A stretch of 64,000 bases of DNA, from positions 42,719,335-42,783,334 of the forward strand of contig NC_134018.1 of the NCBI RefSeq assembly GCF_040712315.1, read 5' to 3'. The notes beneath the pieces are model-generated. The model saw only the letters and a list, made by a program, of their open reading frames with translations. It was not told the DNA's origin and made no database searches. The translations under genes were made by a program, and so were the position numbers. This DNA is from Castanea sativa (Eukaryota > Streptophyta > Magnoliopsida > Fagales > Fagaceae). Below are positions 32,238 through 44,597 of the stretch, piece after piece (the first letter of the stretch is position 1; each line of letters begins with the position of its first letter).

Positions 32238-33143
32238 TGTTAAGGTTTATGCCCTAAAATTCAATTTATAAACATGCCATAAATAATTAAATTGTTAATT
32301 ATATGAGACTATTTGCAAATGAACTAATGAAACATTATCATAGTCCATGAGATGCATTGTATGTAATTTATGTAATTTAGTCACAGAAGATATAAATCAC
32401 AAGTTCCTTGTAAACTTAAAACGTAGTTCGTAATCGGTAATGAAATTGGGTGTTTCATCTACAAAGACTATAACACATCAATTAAGATGGTTTGTCTTGA
32501 TCATGGAAGTGAAGACTTCTAGTTGATGTATTGATGTGTCTTAAGTGTTAAGACATATTGAACTGGACCACTGTGAGATTAATTATTCAATCAACAATTG
32601 TCATCTAAATGATTAAGCTCACGACTTCTAATTTCATAGACTCTCAATTCTGAGAGGATAGTGTACCCGATCATGAAATGTAAGTTACTTTGATATATCA
32701 ATAGTGAAATCTAATATTGAAAGTCAAAATCTCAGTATGTTGGGTAACCACACATAGTGTTGAAAGAACACATATTCTCAAGATGGAATACATAATCTTT
32801 TTTTATAAAGACACGAAATATCCCCTTGAGATAAATTTAATGAGAATTGGTTATTCAGAGCGCCCACTTTAGTAAGGAGTTACTAAAGTTTATATTTATT
32901 GAAATTGGATTTCAATAAATGTGAATAACTAAAAGATTAAACCGGGTACTCAAGTATAAAATAGTTGTTTACAAAGTGACAGTTCATCATGACTTTGTTC
33001 ATTATGGATATTTCATGGAGTGGTTAAATGATATCATTAAAGTCTTGGGATATAATTTATTAATAAGGCCTAGAGAGTAATTATATTTATATAGTGGTAT
33101 TAAATATAATTAATGGTAACTTTGGACTTGTCAAGAGTTGACA
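32238..33143. mobile_element. Probable solo LTR
   Basis: Starts TGTTAAGGTTTATGCCCTAA directly after TTAAAGA, exactly where the paralogous locus (2253) continues uninterrupted with GCCCATCC. Ends TTGACA, then GAAAAGCCCA. Flanks AAAGA and GAAAA are only similar, so the target duplication is imperfect. Non-coding, ~906 bp, TG...CA ends. Confidence 0.5.
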
Positions 33144-33360
33144 GAAAAGCCCAATGTGGTTTTGATTTCATTTTCACTCGTAATAAGTAAGAAATAGGTA
33201 TGATATGATTTGATATAAACATGTTTTCCGGATAACAAAATTGAGTAACTAGACCACTCATATTATCCTCATAAGAAAACTTTAAATTAATGAAACTGAC
33301 ATCACCAAAATAGAGTTCACAATAGTCAGTAAGTTGCAATCAATTCAAAAGAAAAATGAC

Positions 33361-34556
33361 TAGGATTGGCAACGGATCGGGTTCGGGCCGGGTTGTTTTA
33401 TACCCGAACCCGACCCATAGGCCTGTATCCATTACCCGGACTCGACCCGGTTAATAAACGGATTTTTTTTCGCAGATCCAAACCCGCCCCGTCAGGCCCC
33501 ATGGGCCCTGCGGGCCCCGTCCACTTTAGGGCCCAATCCTAAGTCCTCAGGGCCTAAACCATGGCTCTATTTTTTTTTTAATAAAAATTCCATAATTAAT
33601 TTAATAAATCTCAGATCTCTACACTAATTTAATTTACAATAATTATTTTAGATTTCTAAAATAATTTTATATTTCTAATTTCACATAAATCTACAATAAT
33701 TTACTTTTAGATTTCTCATTTTTCCTTTCAAAATCACAAACCCAAATACAGAAATCACAAACTCATATACAGAAATTACAAGATATAATACATAAAAATC
33801 ACAAACCCATACATAAATCCTATATACATAACCCAAATACATAAAAATAAATATAAATAAATAAATAAAATCCTTGCTTACAACAAGATTTGCCACAAGT
33901 TCAAATATATACAAAATAAATCCCCCAAATCCAAATCCAAGACCATTACATCAAATTCAAAAATCTACAAAATAAATCTCACAAATGAATATACACAATA
34001 ATACCCCTTTCAAGCACAAGTAACGAACCTAAAAAAAAAAAAAAAAGATCTTAGCAGAGGTGGCAGATCTTGGCTAAGCTATACTTGGAGAAGACAGATT
34101 GGAGCTCAGAGAAGACAAAGAAAGAGAGAAACAGACCTGTGACGATCTTGAGACTAGCAGTGACAGAGCTTGAGACTAATGATGACAGAGCTTAAGGCTG
34201 GCAGTGAGATCGTGTGATGGCGGCAGTGATAGAGGTCAGAGCTTGAGGTTGAGTCCGTGAGTGAGAGAGGGAGAAGAGGGTGAGCCCGTGAGTGAGAAAG
34301 GGAGAGAGGGAAAGGAAAGTGAGGCTGTGAAGGCTGAGTGTGGAATATGAGAGGAAGTAGTCAGGTAGGGTTTTTCTTTTTAGTTTATATATATATAAGG
34401 AGTTTTGGGTAATTTACACTTAAACGGGTCAGGTCCGGGTTGGGTATGACAAAAACCCGAACCCGACCCTATTATTTATTGTGATGGGTAAAATCCGACC
34501 CATTAGGGTTAGGCCAGACCGGGTATTCACGGGTCGGACTTTTATTTCCATCACTA
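33361..34556. mobile_element. Non-autonomous hAT-like element, 1.2 kb
   Basis: Starts TAGGATTGGCAACGG and, reversed, ends TAGTGATGGAAATAAAAG. Subterminal regions are rich in (C)CCGACCC/GGGTCGG/ACCCGAACCC repeats on both strands. Flanks AAAATGAC (33353-33360) and AAACTGAC (34557-34564) match at 7 of 8, the hAT target length. An uninterrupted copy of the target occurs at about 34621-34665. No transposase. Confidence 0.8.
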
Positions 34557-34564
34557 AAACTGAC

Positions 34565-34770
34565 CCAGACTTCGGGCAGTTGAAAACTTAAAATGTAAGG
34601 AAAAGACTACATAAAGCAAAAGTTGCAATCAGTTCCAAAGAAAAATGACTCGGACTTTGGTAAGTTGAAAACTTAGAATGTAAGGCAGAGACTACATAAA
34701 GCAAAACCAATGGCCTTTGGGCAGTTGATGATTTAAAATGTAAGGAGGAGACTACATAAAACAAAGCCAG
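34565..34770. repeat. Tandem ~60-90-bp repeats
   Basis: Three units carry (G)GGCAGTTGA-AACTTAAAATGTAAGG, then GACTACATAAA(G/A)CAAA, at about 34575, 34663 and 34717. The second unit includes the intact target sequence of the hAT element to the left. Confidence 0.75.
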
Positions 34771-34865
34771 CAAATGATCACAAGCGCACGTCCATAGTGG
34801 ATGCGAGAATCCCATGAGACCACCCTCTCACAACATGTGAAATTCACACACATAAAACCCATACC

Positions 34866-35073
34866 TAGTGTGCGTTTGGCTCTAGTTTAAACTTTAAAAG
34901 ATCAGTTTATTTTACTATTCAGCTTATTTTTGCTACTATTTTTGGACCCCTGTGCACTTTTTGAAACTATTCATGGGTCCCACCATACTATTTCAACTAA
35001 CTTTTACCTTATCTATACTACTTTCAATAAAAAGTTTTCAGTTTCAGCAAAATAAGTGAATACCAAACAGACC
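34866..35073. mobile_element. MITE-like element, copy 2
   Basis: Same family as 13385-13617: starts TAGTGTGCGTTTGGCTC, ends TACCAAACAGACCCC, with CTATTCAGCTTATTTTTGC and TTTCAACTAACTTTTACC inside. CCTAGTGTG occurs at both edges (34864 and 35074), which could be a target duplication or shared terminus. Confidence 0.6.
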
Positions 35074-35220
35074 CCTAGTGTGAGCGAGAGACCTCATAAA
35101 AACGTCATAAGATCTCCAATTTACTTGTCAACTCAAACATACAAGCTTTGCACATGCACCAAACCTAAAAAATACAGTAGTGGACTTTTTTTTTTTTTGA
35201 TAAACTTTGATATATAATAA

Positions 35221-38200
35221 CTAAGAAACTGAGAAACAAAAAGGGGCATCTTTCTTACATGCATCTATTATACTAGGAGGAAGATTGCCCGAAATGAAAA
35301 AACAAGACATATTAGACTCAATTGCAAACTTTGTAGCTACATGGGCGGCATTGTTACAAGACTTGTTGACCCAAGCAAAAGAACAAGTAGGAAATGACTC
35401 AACAATGAAAATAATATCAGAAATCAAACTCTCAATAACCCAATCTAGACTGCCCTTATGTTTCAGGACCCCATCTAAGCGTACCTTACAGTCACCTTCA
35501 AAAGTGACAGAAAACCATCTTTCTCGGCTAGCCAGCTAAACTGCCCAAAGTAATGCTTCAGCTTTAACTTGGATAGGAGACCGTTTGGATGTAACTTTAG
35601 CCCAGACCTTTATAACAACACCTCAATAATCTCTAGCCATGACAGCTAAGGCAACTTTTGAATTGGAGATAGCCGCATCAAAGTTGATCTTGATTGTGCC
35701 CAATAGAGGTTTAGACCAAGTTTGAGGATGAAACACCGGGGCTGAGTGAGGTACTGGTTTGGGGAAAATGACAGCGCATTCTTGGATTTTGGCATGTACT
35801 CTGAGAATTGAGGACTGAAGGTCTGCCTTCCCTATATGGTTACATACCATGTTTCTAGTATACCAGATTTCTTCCATAGTGTAAGTGAAATACAAGGATA
35901 CTAACCATTTATCATGCACTTGCCAAAGTGGTTCAGGAGAGTTGAGAATCAGATTGATAATGTCCACTGTCGTTGTCAGTTGTGCTTCATCATCCTTGAA
36001 ACCCCAGCATATGGAAAACCATAATGCCCTTGCCACTGGACAATGGAAGAAGAGATGAACAAATGCTTCTGCCTCCTGATTACATAGTACACAACAAGGA
36101 TCTTCCACCTCCAAACGGCTACTTAAATTTTCCTTTATGGGCAACGCATTGACAGTAACTCTCCAAAGAAACATTTTAATCCTTTCTAGTCTTTTCATCT
36201 TCCATAGCTTTTTCCAATCCACCTCTAGATTAGTTGCTTGGGATGGTAGTTGGGATATTTTTCTGTAAGCAGAATTTATAGTGAAGCATCCTTTGGGGTT
36301 CAGTATCCATATGAGCCTATCAGGGTGGGGTCTTGTCTATAAATGGATGGAGAGGATAGCTTTGGCAGAACTCAAATCAAATAATTCAAGGATTAAAGGT
36401 GATTTCCACTTTCGCAAGTCAAGGTCGATTAATTGGGATACCTTGGTCGCTACTCATGGTGTGGATGCAGTTTTTAGGGCTGGTGTGAACCCCTAAATCC
36501 ATGGCACCCACAGATCAATCCATATACCAACATATTTTCCATTTCCAACAAGGTAGCATGCACCTTTTGATACAATAGACTTTGCTTTCTCAACTGCTTT
36601 CCAGATAGGAGATGCATTCTTTGGTGCTTCTGCCCGCAACCAGTCCTCACTTACCTTGTACTTTAGTCTAAGAATCCTCATACAAGTACTATCCCTTTTA
36701 AACGCTATCATCCAGGCCAATTTGGCCAACAGTGCATCATTCATCTCCTTGGCTTTTTTGAATCCTAGTCCATCATGACTTCTTGAATAACAGAGTTTAT
36801 CCCAGGCACTCCACGCTATAAATCTGCCCTCCCTCTGACTTGGTTTCCACCAAATCCTTCTGGTTAAAGAATCCAACCTATCACAAACCTTGTTAAGGAT
36901 ACTAAAGGTTGACATAGCATAATTGGGTAATGTCTATGCCACTAAGTTGATGAGGGTTCTCCTCCCTGCTCATGATAAACACTTGCTTCTCCATCCCAAA
37001 AGTTTAGACTCAAGCTTATTTATGAGGAAAGTAAAATCCTTACATGGGGAGCTGGATAAGAATAATGGTGCTCCCAAGTATACTGCATCTTTTTTTAGGT
37101 TTTTCATTTGGAGAATGCTCTTTACTGTTCTTCAGGTCTAGCCTTGTGTGTGCTTGGAAAAATAGACCCCAGACTTGCCCATGTTGATAGCTTGACCTAA
37201 CCATTTGCAATATTTATCCAGAGTTTTCATTAGAGTGGCTGCATCTCTCCTAGCAGCCTTTGAGAACAAAACAATGTCTTCGACATACATGACGTGAGTG
37301 ATAGTTGGTCCCCTGATACTTGTTTTGATGCCGCTAACATTTTTCAAGTTTAATTCATGATCTAACAGCCTTGATAGAATTTCTTGGCCCAAGATGAACA
37401 AGTAAGGGGACAGTGGGTCTACTTGCCTCAACCCTCTACTCGGCTTAAAGGATTCAGATTTACCCCCATTCACCAACACCTCAAAAGAAACAGAGGAGAT
37501 GCAAGCTATAGTCCATTTGGTGAAAACTTCATTGAAGCCAAAATGTAGCAATACAGCTTGAATGAACTTCCAGTTAACCCTATCATATGCCTTTTGGAGG
37601 TCAAGTTTGATTGCCATCAAACCAAGCTTTATTTTTCTTGTTTTAAAGTTGTGCATTATCTCTTGAACAATAATTTGATTCTTAGCAATCCATCTATCTT
37701 GGATGAATGCCGATTGAGTAGGTGAGATCGTTTTTTCCAGCAGAGGCTGCAACTTTGCAACTAGAAGCTTGGAGATGATTTTATAGACTACCTTGCATGT
37801 CCAAGCTTCTAGTTGGCATGGAACCTATATAGATGAAGGATGTGACTGCCTTGATTATATCATTACCCACAGTAGGCCAGAGTTGTTTATAAAACAGTAC
37901 TGGAAAACCATCAGGCCCTATGGCCTTTAAATCCTGCATCTGGAATAGGGTGTCTTTAATCTCCTCTGGGGATGGAAGTCTTTCTAGCATTTCATTCTCT
38001 TCTTCAGTGATGCAAGGGAGGATGAGGTGTTCAAGGTGCTCAAGGAAGTCAATATCTTCTTCTTTGAACAGGTCAACAAAATTGTTCCTGAATAACCTTT
38101 TTATTTGGTTAGAATCATGAATCCAAGTTCCATCTTCTTTTTTTATGGCATCAACATTGTTGTTCCTTCTTCAAATGACCGTGGATAGATGGAAGAACTT

Positions 38201-38930
38201 GGAATACTTATCTCCAAGCTTGAGCCATAATTCCCTTGATTTTTGACGCCAAAGGATTTCACTTCTAATCAACCACTCGAATAGCTCTGCTTGCGAGGAT
38301 TGTTCTGCTAGTTCATTCACCGGGCTTGGGTGTCTAATTTGTATTTCTTTGATTTTTTGGAGCAGATTATTAATTATGTCCTGACAGCGGCCAATAACCT
38401 CTTTGTTCCATTTGCAGAGTGCATCCCTAGTAGCAGCTTGTTTTTTATACAACTTAACAAAATCTAACCCGTGAGCTCCTTTGTTCCATGCACTTTCAAT
38501 CACTGATTTACATCCTTCTTCTCTAAGCCATACCGCCTCAAACCGGAATGGTTTGTGAGCAAAACTATCAGTTGGGCAAGTATTCAACAAAATTGGAGCA
38601 TGGTCTGAATTGATCGCACTAAGGTGTGAAACTGTTGCTTTTGGGTCAGCCAGCCTCCAGGAAATGCTGGCCACTCCTCTATCAAGCCTTCTTTTAATTT
38701 CTGCATTACACCATTTACCTTTGGCCCAAGTGAACTTATTCTCGGAATATCCAAGTTCAACAGAATTGAGATTGAACATTAGCTCTTTGAGGCAATTTGA
38801 GGTAGAGGAGCTACCTTTAGAACCCCCAATTTGTTCATCTTCATTCAGAATGCAGTTGAAGTCTCCCATACATACCCAAGGGCCTTGGTGAGCTTCTAAA
38901 AGTGCAAACAAATTTCCCCACACCTTTTTC
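35221..38930 (-). pseudogene. LINE ORF2: endonuclease, reverse transcriptase, zf-RVT, RNase H
   Basis: Endonuclease C-terminal part at 38923-38580 (WVCMGDFNCILNEDEQIGG, NSDHAPIL). The RT fingers/palm follow at 37990-37138 (LPSPEEIKDTLFQMQDLKAI, then PDGFPVLFYKQ; MAIKLDLQKAYDRVNW; PSRGLRQVDPLSPYLF). The zf-RVT domain is at 36222-35960 ([36 protein letters not shown]) and RNase H at about 35690-35221. The RT catalytic box reads YVED where FADD is usual, so a catalytic aspartate is lost. There is a TGA at 38171 (an AGA/CGA-type arginine context), a frameshift near 37760 and further stops. The N-terminal endonuclease residues are on the far left frame and partly unreadable. Confidence 0.88.
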
Positions 38931-39970
38931 TTCTTAGTGTAGTATGGTGGACCATAGAACCCAACTAGGAGCCAGTCTAGTATGGAATCAGAGAAGTTAG
39001 GGGCATGATAAGGCCCGCCTCCTCGGCCATAGAGTTTGAAGAAGAAACAACATAATCAGACTAATCAGAGATATGGACATGAGTGGGATGAGAGTGACCG
39101 TGGCTGACCGTGGGATGAGAGTGACCGTGGCTGGATCAATATACACTGGTTCAAGGCCAAGTGCTGCATTCCTTAGTCTCTTAGAGAAGTGATCAAGTTC
39201 TAGCTGGTTAATCTTCCTTTTCAGAGTGTTGATTTGAGCTATAGAGGAAATTTGAGATTGAGGGAGTTGGGTATGAGTCGCCGAGGTGGAAGCTGGGATT
39301 ACGGTGGATTGTAAATATAGGTCATTAGGAATGGGGAAGGTTGGGTTTTTTGTGTAATTTTACGAGTTTAGGCTTGGTTGGTGACAATGAAATGTGGGCT
39401 TTTGAATTATTTGGTTTCGGCCCATGCAACAATATGGTGGGCTCGATACTAATGTGCTAGTGTGACAACTTGACTGACCCGCACTAATCTCAGCATTAGG
39501 AAGGCTTGGGTCCAATCCAATCTCAACCGGTGTTAATAGGATAAGCTCACGAAAGAATGTGCTGGCATTGTGGTCTGGCTTTGAAGAGGACAACTGGCAT
39601 TTATCTGGCACCACCTACGTGCCTTCCCACTCATCTGTATTGACGATATTCCTTATCTCGTCCTTTCCCGTAAATTTAGGAATGTCGTGGCATCGTTTGG
39701 TTACTGGATTTTTTCTAGTTGGACATGCGTTGTCCGTTACATAGGGACCACAGTATTGCTTCATCGGAGGTTCTTGCCATGGCTTGCTATTGCCACTAGA
39801 ATCGACAGTACTTTCGTTCACAACCTCGAATATTCCCTCTGGCTGAGCATCATTAGCTGCCCTTAACCACAGTCTAGTCGCCTTTAAACGATTACCAGTT
39901 GGATTACTAAGTTGATAGAGCTCCGATTTGCAGTTTTTTTGCTCATGCCCGATTATACCACATTGATAGC

Positions 39971-40139
39971 TGTTAACATGTATAGTGTTATGGACTTTAG
40001 GCCCAACTAGATTACTTGTATAGCACACATTCTTGTACTACACTTTTACTTGTAATGCACTCCAATGCCTCATATATAAAGGCACACATGTATATTCTTT
40101 AGTTGAGAAATACAATACAATTATTCAGTATTTCTAACA
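39971..40139 (+). repeat. 5' LTR of the nested copia
   Basis: 169 bp, TGTTAACATG...TTTCTAACA. Contains CATATATAAAGGCA (about 40070), a good TATA box. Unusually short for a copia LTR. Confidence 0.92.
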
Positions 40140-40152
40140 TGGTATCAGAGCC
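40140..40152 (+). promoter_or_regulatory. Primer-binding site (initiator tRNA-Met)
   Basis: TGGTATCAGAGCC follows the LTR directly. This is the standard copia site complementary to the 3' end of initiator tRNA-Met. Confidence 0.95.
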
Positions 40153-40966
40153 ATTGCTCTAACTTTCTTATGTCTTACAGTCTTGTCTTTGTTGGTATTT
40201 TCCGCTGCCTCGACTTCTTCGGTCAATAAACCTTCTCCGTGCCCTCTCCTGACTGCTCCATCGCCGTCAAAGGTGCCCAAGGTTGAATCCTCACCGCCAG
40301 AAGCTTGATCATCGCCACCAAGATCACTGCCTCCGTCAGATCTTCCACATAGGACCTCCGATTAAGACATAAGACATATCATCGTGTAGCTTTTCAATCA
40401 CTCTACACAACGCCGCCGGAAACATCATCATCTGACCATCCACGCGCCGCCACGCCCAGTCAAATTTTCGGTGAAATCTTCCACACACTTCACGCGCCAC
40501 CAAGGTTGCTCTGATCTAGTTGCTGCCACCACCATCGGAATCATTTTTCTCTGATCTACATTTTCAGAAAAGAATCGGCTTCATCAGATATCTCACGCAC
40601 CCCCACGCGCCACCCGTATAGATTGCACCGAGTTCACACGCCTCACACGCCAGTTTGCTGCCTCACGCGCTCCATGCGCGTCACACACCACACACGCCAA
40701 ACATCTCTGCCACGTCAGCCCTAGCTGACGTCAGCGTCTTGTCATCTGTTAACGTCATCTCCCAATCAGCCTTCTGACGTCATCCGTTGACCATCGCTAT
40801 TGACGGTTGACCTGACAGTGTTGACCGTTGACTTTCAAGGTTGACTTTGATCAGAGTTGACCATTAACTTTGACTAGAGTTGACTTTTTGCAGTCTAGGT
40901 GCTTCTTACCCAGTTTTTCACATAGATTTCATTTTTGCAATCCATTTTTGCATATTTTGCTTCTAA
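40153..40966 (+). other. Copia leader, gag largely missing
   Basis: This ~810-bp stretch should hold gag, but no gag-like frame is visible. It is C-rich in the first part (repeated CACGCGCC-type words, 40440-40690) and from 40770 to 40890 repeats GTTGAC(C/T) words about ten times. It may be a rearranged leader. Confidence 0.55.
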
Positions 40967-43900
40967 ATGAAGAATAAGGACATGTCTTCTTCTTGTTGCA
41001 ATAATCGTCACCGACAATCCATAAAGCATTTTTGCAAACGTTTTGACCACAATATTGAGACTTGCTATCATCGCAACAAATCAGCTGTTTCAATTTCTGC
41101 TGCTACTGTTACTAACACTGAGAGTGTCCAACCAATGGCTACCGTCTCTGCACAGTCTAAGTCTTCAAGATGCACTTTCACCATATCCACAGCTGACCTT
41201 AAAAACATCATCGTCAATGTCATTTGTATGGTTGGTAATGCATCTTATTCCTCTTCTCTCTCAGCTTTATCTGGTATGTCTCCTTCCTCTTGGCTTATGG
41301 ATTCTGCTTGTTGCAATCACATAACACCTCACTCGTCCTTATTTTCTGAACTTAAACCTGCACCACACCCTCTTAATATTCGCACAGCAAATGGTTCCAC
41401 AATGTTTGGTCATAATATAGGTTCTGTTTCGACCTCCAACCTCTCAATTCATGGGGTCTTTAATGTTCCTGGCCTTTCTTACAATTTGTTTTCTGTGGGC
41501 CAATTAGCTGAGTTTGGTTATCGCATTATATTTGATTATTCTGGGTGTATTGTGCAGGGTCCAAGGATGGGACAGGAGCTTGGGACCGGTCCCAGAGTTA
41601 GGTGTATGTTTCCAGTGGACAACCTTCATCTTCCACTTGTTGCTCCTGTTTCTGTTGCCGCAGCTGCTGTAGTATCTTCTATTCCTTCCCTTGCACTTTG
41701 GCATACTCGACTTGGTCACGCATCTTCTTCTTGGGTACAACAATTGGATTCTAGAAGTCTGTTAGATTCAGTGTTTACAGAAAATTTTGATTGTGTTTCA
41801 TGTTAGTTAGGAAAACAACCAGTTTTGCCTTTCAATACTAGTGAATCAATATCCATTGATATCTTTGACCTTATTCATTCTGATGTTTGGGGACATTCCT
41901 CTGTCTCTAGTATTGATGGATCTCGATATTTTGTTGTCTTTGTTAATGAATACTCTCGTTATAGCTGGATTTTTAATATGAAACATCGTTCTAAATTATT
42001 ACAAGTATATTCTAATTTTGCAAAAATAGTTGAAACTCAATTTTCCAAACGTATCAAAAAATTTCGATCTGATAATGCTCTTAAGTACACTCAATATGCT
42101 TTCTAAGCTGTTTTGCATTCCTATGACACTATTCATCAACTAACTTGTCCAGGTACCTTTCAGCAAAATGGTAGAGATGAAGGAAAACTTCGTCATATTC
42201 TTGACACTGTTTGTGCTCTCCTTCTCTCTGCCAAAGTTCCTGCTCCTTTTTGGGGCGAAACTACTCTTCATGCTATTCATGCTATTAATCACATTCCCAA
42301 TCGTGTCATTCAAAATTAAACTCCATATGAGCGCCTTTTTAGGTCACCTCTAGACTATCACCACATTCGCTCCTTCGGTTCTACTTGTTTCGTTCTTCTT
42401 CAGCTGCATAAGCATAACAAACTTGAGCCTAGGTCAAGGCTTTGTTGTTTTCTTGGCTTTGGCGAAACTTAAAAGGGGTATCGGTGTTATGATCTTGTTT
42501 CTCATTGTCTTCGTATCTCCCGCAATGTTGTCTTTTGGGAACATCGCCTCTTTGTCGAGCTCTCTCATTTCCGTGCTTCTCTATCTTCCTCTTCTGTCTT
42601 AGATCTATTTTCAGATGAGGCACATATTCCTTCTGTAGCTGCTCCTGACTCTCCTGTAGACTTCTCTGTCCAACTACCAAATATCCTTGATCCTTTTCCT
42701 AGTTCCCCCTTTAATGAACAGATGGAAGATAAACAAGTCGAAGACGAGCTACCCAACCTTGAGCTTGGGTCCCCTGCTCCTACTCTGCCTGAAGATCTTG
42801 CACAAGACATTCCACCTTGTCACTCAACTCGGGTAAGATCCATTCCTACACATTTACTTGACTATCGTTGTTACACTGCCCTTGCTACACTACACGAGCC
42901 TCACACCTATCGTGAGGCTTCCACTGGCCTTTTATGGCAGATTGCAATGAAAGAGAAACTTGATGCATTATCTTAAAACCATACTTGGGACTTGGTCACT
43001 CTCCCCTCTAGAAAATCTGTGGTTGGTTATAAGTGGGTCTACAAGATTAAGACTCACTCTGATGGGTCCATTGAGCGCTACAAAGCTTATCTTGTTGCCA
43101 AAGGTTTTACACAAGAATATGGGATTGATTATGAAGAGACATTTGCTCCGGTTGCTTGTATCTCATCTGTTCGTGCCCTCTTAGCTGTTGCTGTTGCCAG
43201 TAAATGGGACCTTTTCCAGATGGATGTCAAAAATGCATTCCTTAATGGGGATTTAGGTGAAAAAGTTTACATGCAACCTCCTCCTGGTCTCTCTGTTGAA
43301 TCAAACAAGGTTCGTCACCTTCGACGGGCCCTTTATGGCCTTAAACAAGCTCCATGAGCTTGGTTTGTCAAATTCAGTTCTACCAGCCCTCGCTTGGGTT
43401 ACATGGCCAGTCATCATGATTCTGCCTTATTTCTTCGTCGCACTGACAAATGCACTATTTTACTTCTCCTGTATGTGGATGATATGATCATAACTGGTGA
43501 TGACCTCAGTGGCATTCAAGAATTCAAGAATTTTCTCAGTCAGCAGTTTGAGATGAAAGATCTTGGATGTCTCAGCTACTTCTTGGGTCTTGAAATCACT
43601 CATTCTACAGATGGACTTTACATTACTCAAGCCAAGTATACCTTTGAACTCTTGTCTCGAGTTGGACTCACTGATAGCAAGATTGTTGACACTCCAGTTG
43701 AGTTTAATGCGCATCTGACTCCCTCAGGGGGGAAACCATTGTCCAATCCCTCTCTTTACAGACGCTTAGTTGGCAACCTAGTTTATCTCACTATTACTCA
43801 TCTAAACATTTCTTATACTGTTCACCAGGTGAGCCAGTATCTGTCTACTCCACGATCGACTCACTATGCTGTTGTTCTGCGCATTCTTTGGTACCTAAAG

Positions 43901-44422
43901 GGCACTCTCTTCCATGGTCTTTTCTACTCTGCTCAGTCTTCTCTTATTCTCCGTGCATTTTCTGATGCTAATTGGGCAAGAGATCCCACTGATCGCAGGT
44001 CCACCACTGGTTATTGCTTTCTTCTTGGTTCTTCTTTGATTTCTTGGCGAAGTAAAAAACAAACTCATGTGGCCCGTTCCAGTACTGAAGCAGAATATCG
44101 TGCCCTTGCTGATACCACATCTGAGGTCCTTTGGCTACAATGGCTTCTCAAAGACTTAGGTGTGTCTACACCCTCTACTACTCCTCTTTATTGTGACAAT
44201 AAAAGTGTCATTCATATTGCTCACAATGATGTCTTCCATGAACGGACTAAACATATCGAGATCAATTGTCATTTTATCTGTTATCATCTTGTCTATGGTG
44301 CTCTCAAGCTAATCTCAGTCTCCTCTACAGATCAACTTGCAGATATCTTCACCAAGTCACATCCTAAGGGACGCCTTCGTACTTTGGTTGACAACCTTAA
44401 GTTAGTCTCACATCCACCTTGA
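40967..44422 (+). pseudogene. Copia pol: one frame, six nonsense codons
   Basis: All pieces lie in the same frame over 3456 bases. Order: damaged zinc knuckle (FCKRFDHNIETCYH); protease (SSWLMDSACCNHITPHSSLF); GAG-pre-integrase (LALWHTRLGHASSSWV); integrase (IHSDVWGHSSVSSIDGSRYF, KKFRSDNALKY, LTCPGTFQQNGR); RT (WVYKIKTHSDGSIERYKAYL, YVDDMIITGDD); and RNase H (FSDANWARDPTDRRSTTGYC, STEAEYRAL, ADIFTKSHPKGRL). Stops are at 41804 (TAG), 42104, 42317, 42470 and 42974 (TAA), and 43355 (TGA). Each sits where the family has Gln or Arg, fitting CAG, CAA or CGA changed by C-to-T. No frameshift was found. Confidence 0.92.
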
Positions 44423-44435
44423 GTTTGAGGGAGGC

Positions 44436-44597
44436 AGTTAACATGTATAGTGTTGTGGTCTTTAGGCCCAACTAGATTACTTGTATAGCACACATTCTTG
44501 TACTACACTTTTACTTGTACTGCACTCCTATGCCTCGCCTCATATATAAAGGCACACATGTATATTCTTTAGTTGAGCAATACAATAATTTCTAACA
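44436..44597 (+). repeat. 3' LTR of the nested copia
   Basis: Starts AGTTAACATG (first base changed from the expected T) and ends TTTCTAACA. Compared with the 5' LTR it has a 6-7-base insertion near GCCTCGCCTC, a ~12-base deletion before the end, and about five substitutions. Confidence 0.9.

Larger units (their letters stand above)
39971..44597 (+). mobile_element. Copia LTR retrotransposon nested in the LINE
   Basis: Short LTRs (39971-40139 and 44436-44597), a TGGTATCAGAGCC primer-binding site, a single pol frame with integrase before reverse transcriptase (Ty1/copia order), and a polypurine stretch TTTGAGGGAGG (44424-44434). The flanks ATAGC at 39966-39970 and 44598-44602 are a perfect 5-bp duplication. 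The LTRs differ at several positions, including short indels, so it is older than the Ty3 element yet younger than the LINE it sits in. Most of gag is missing. Confidence 0.94.
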
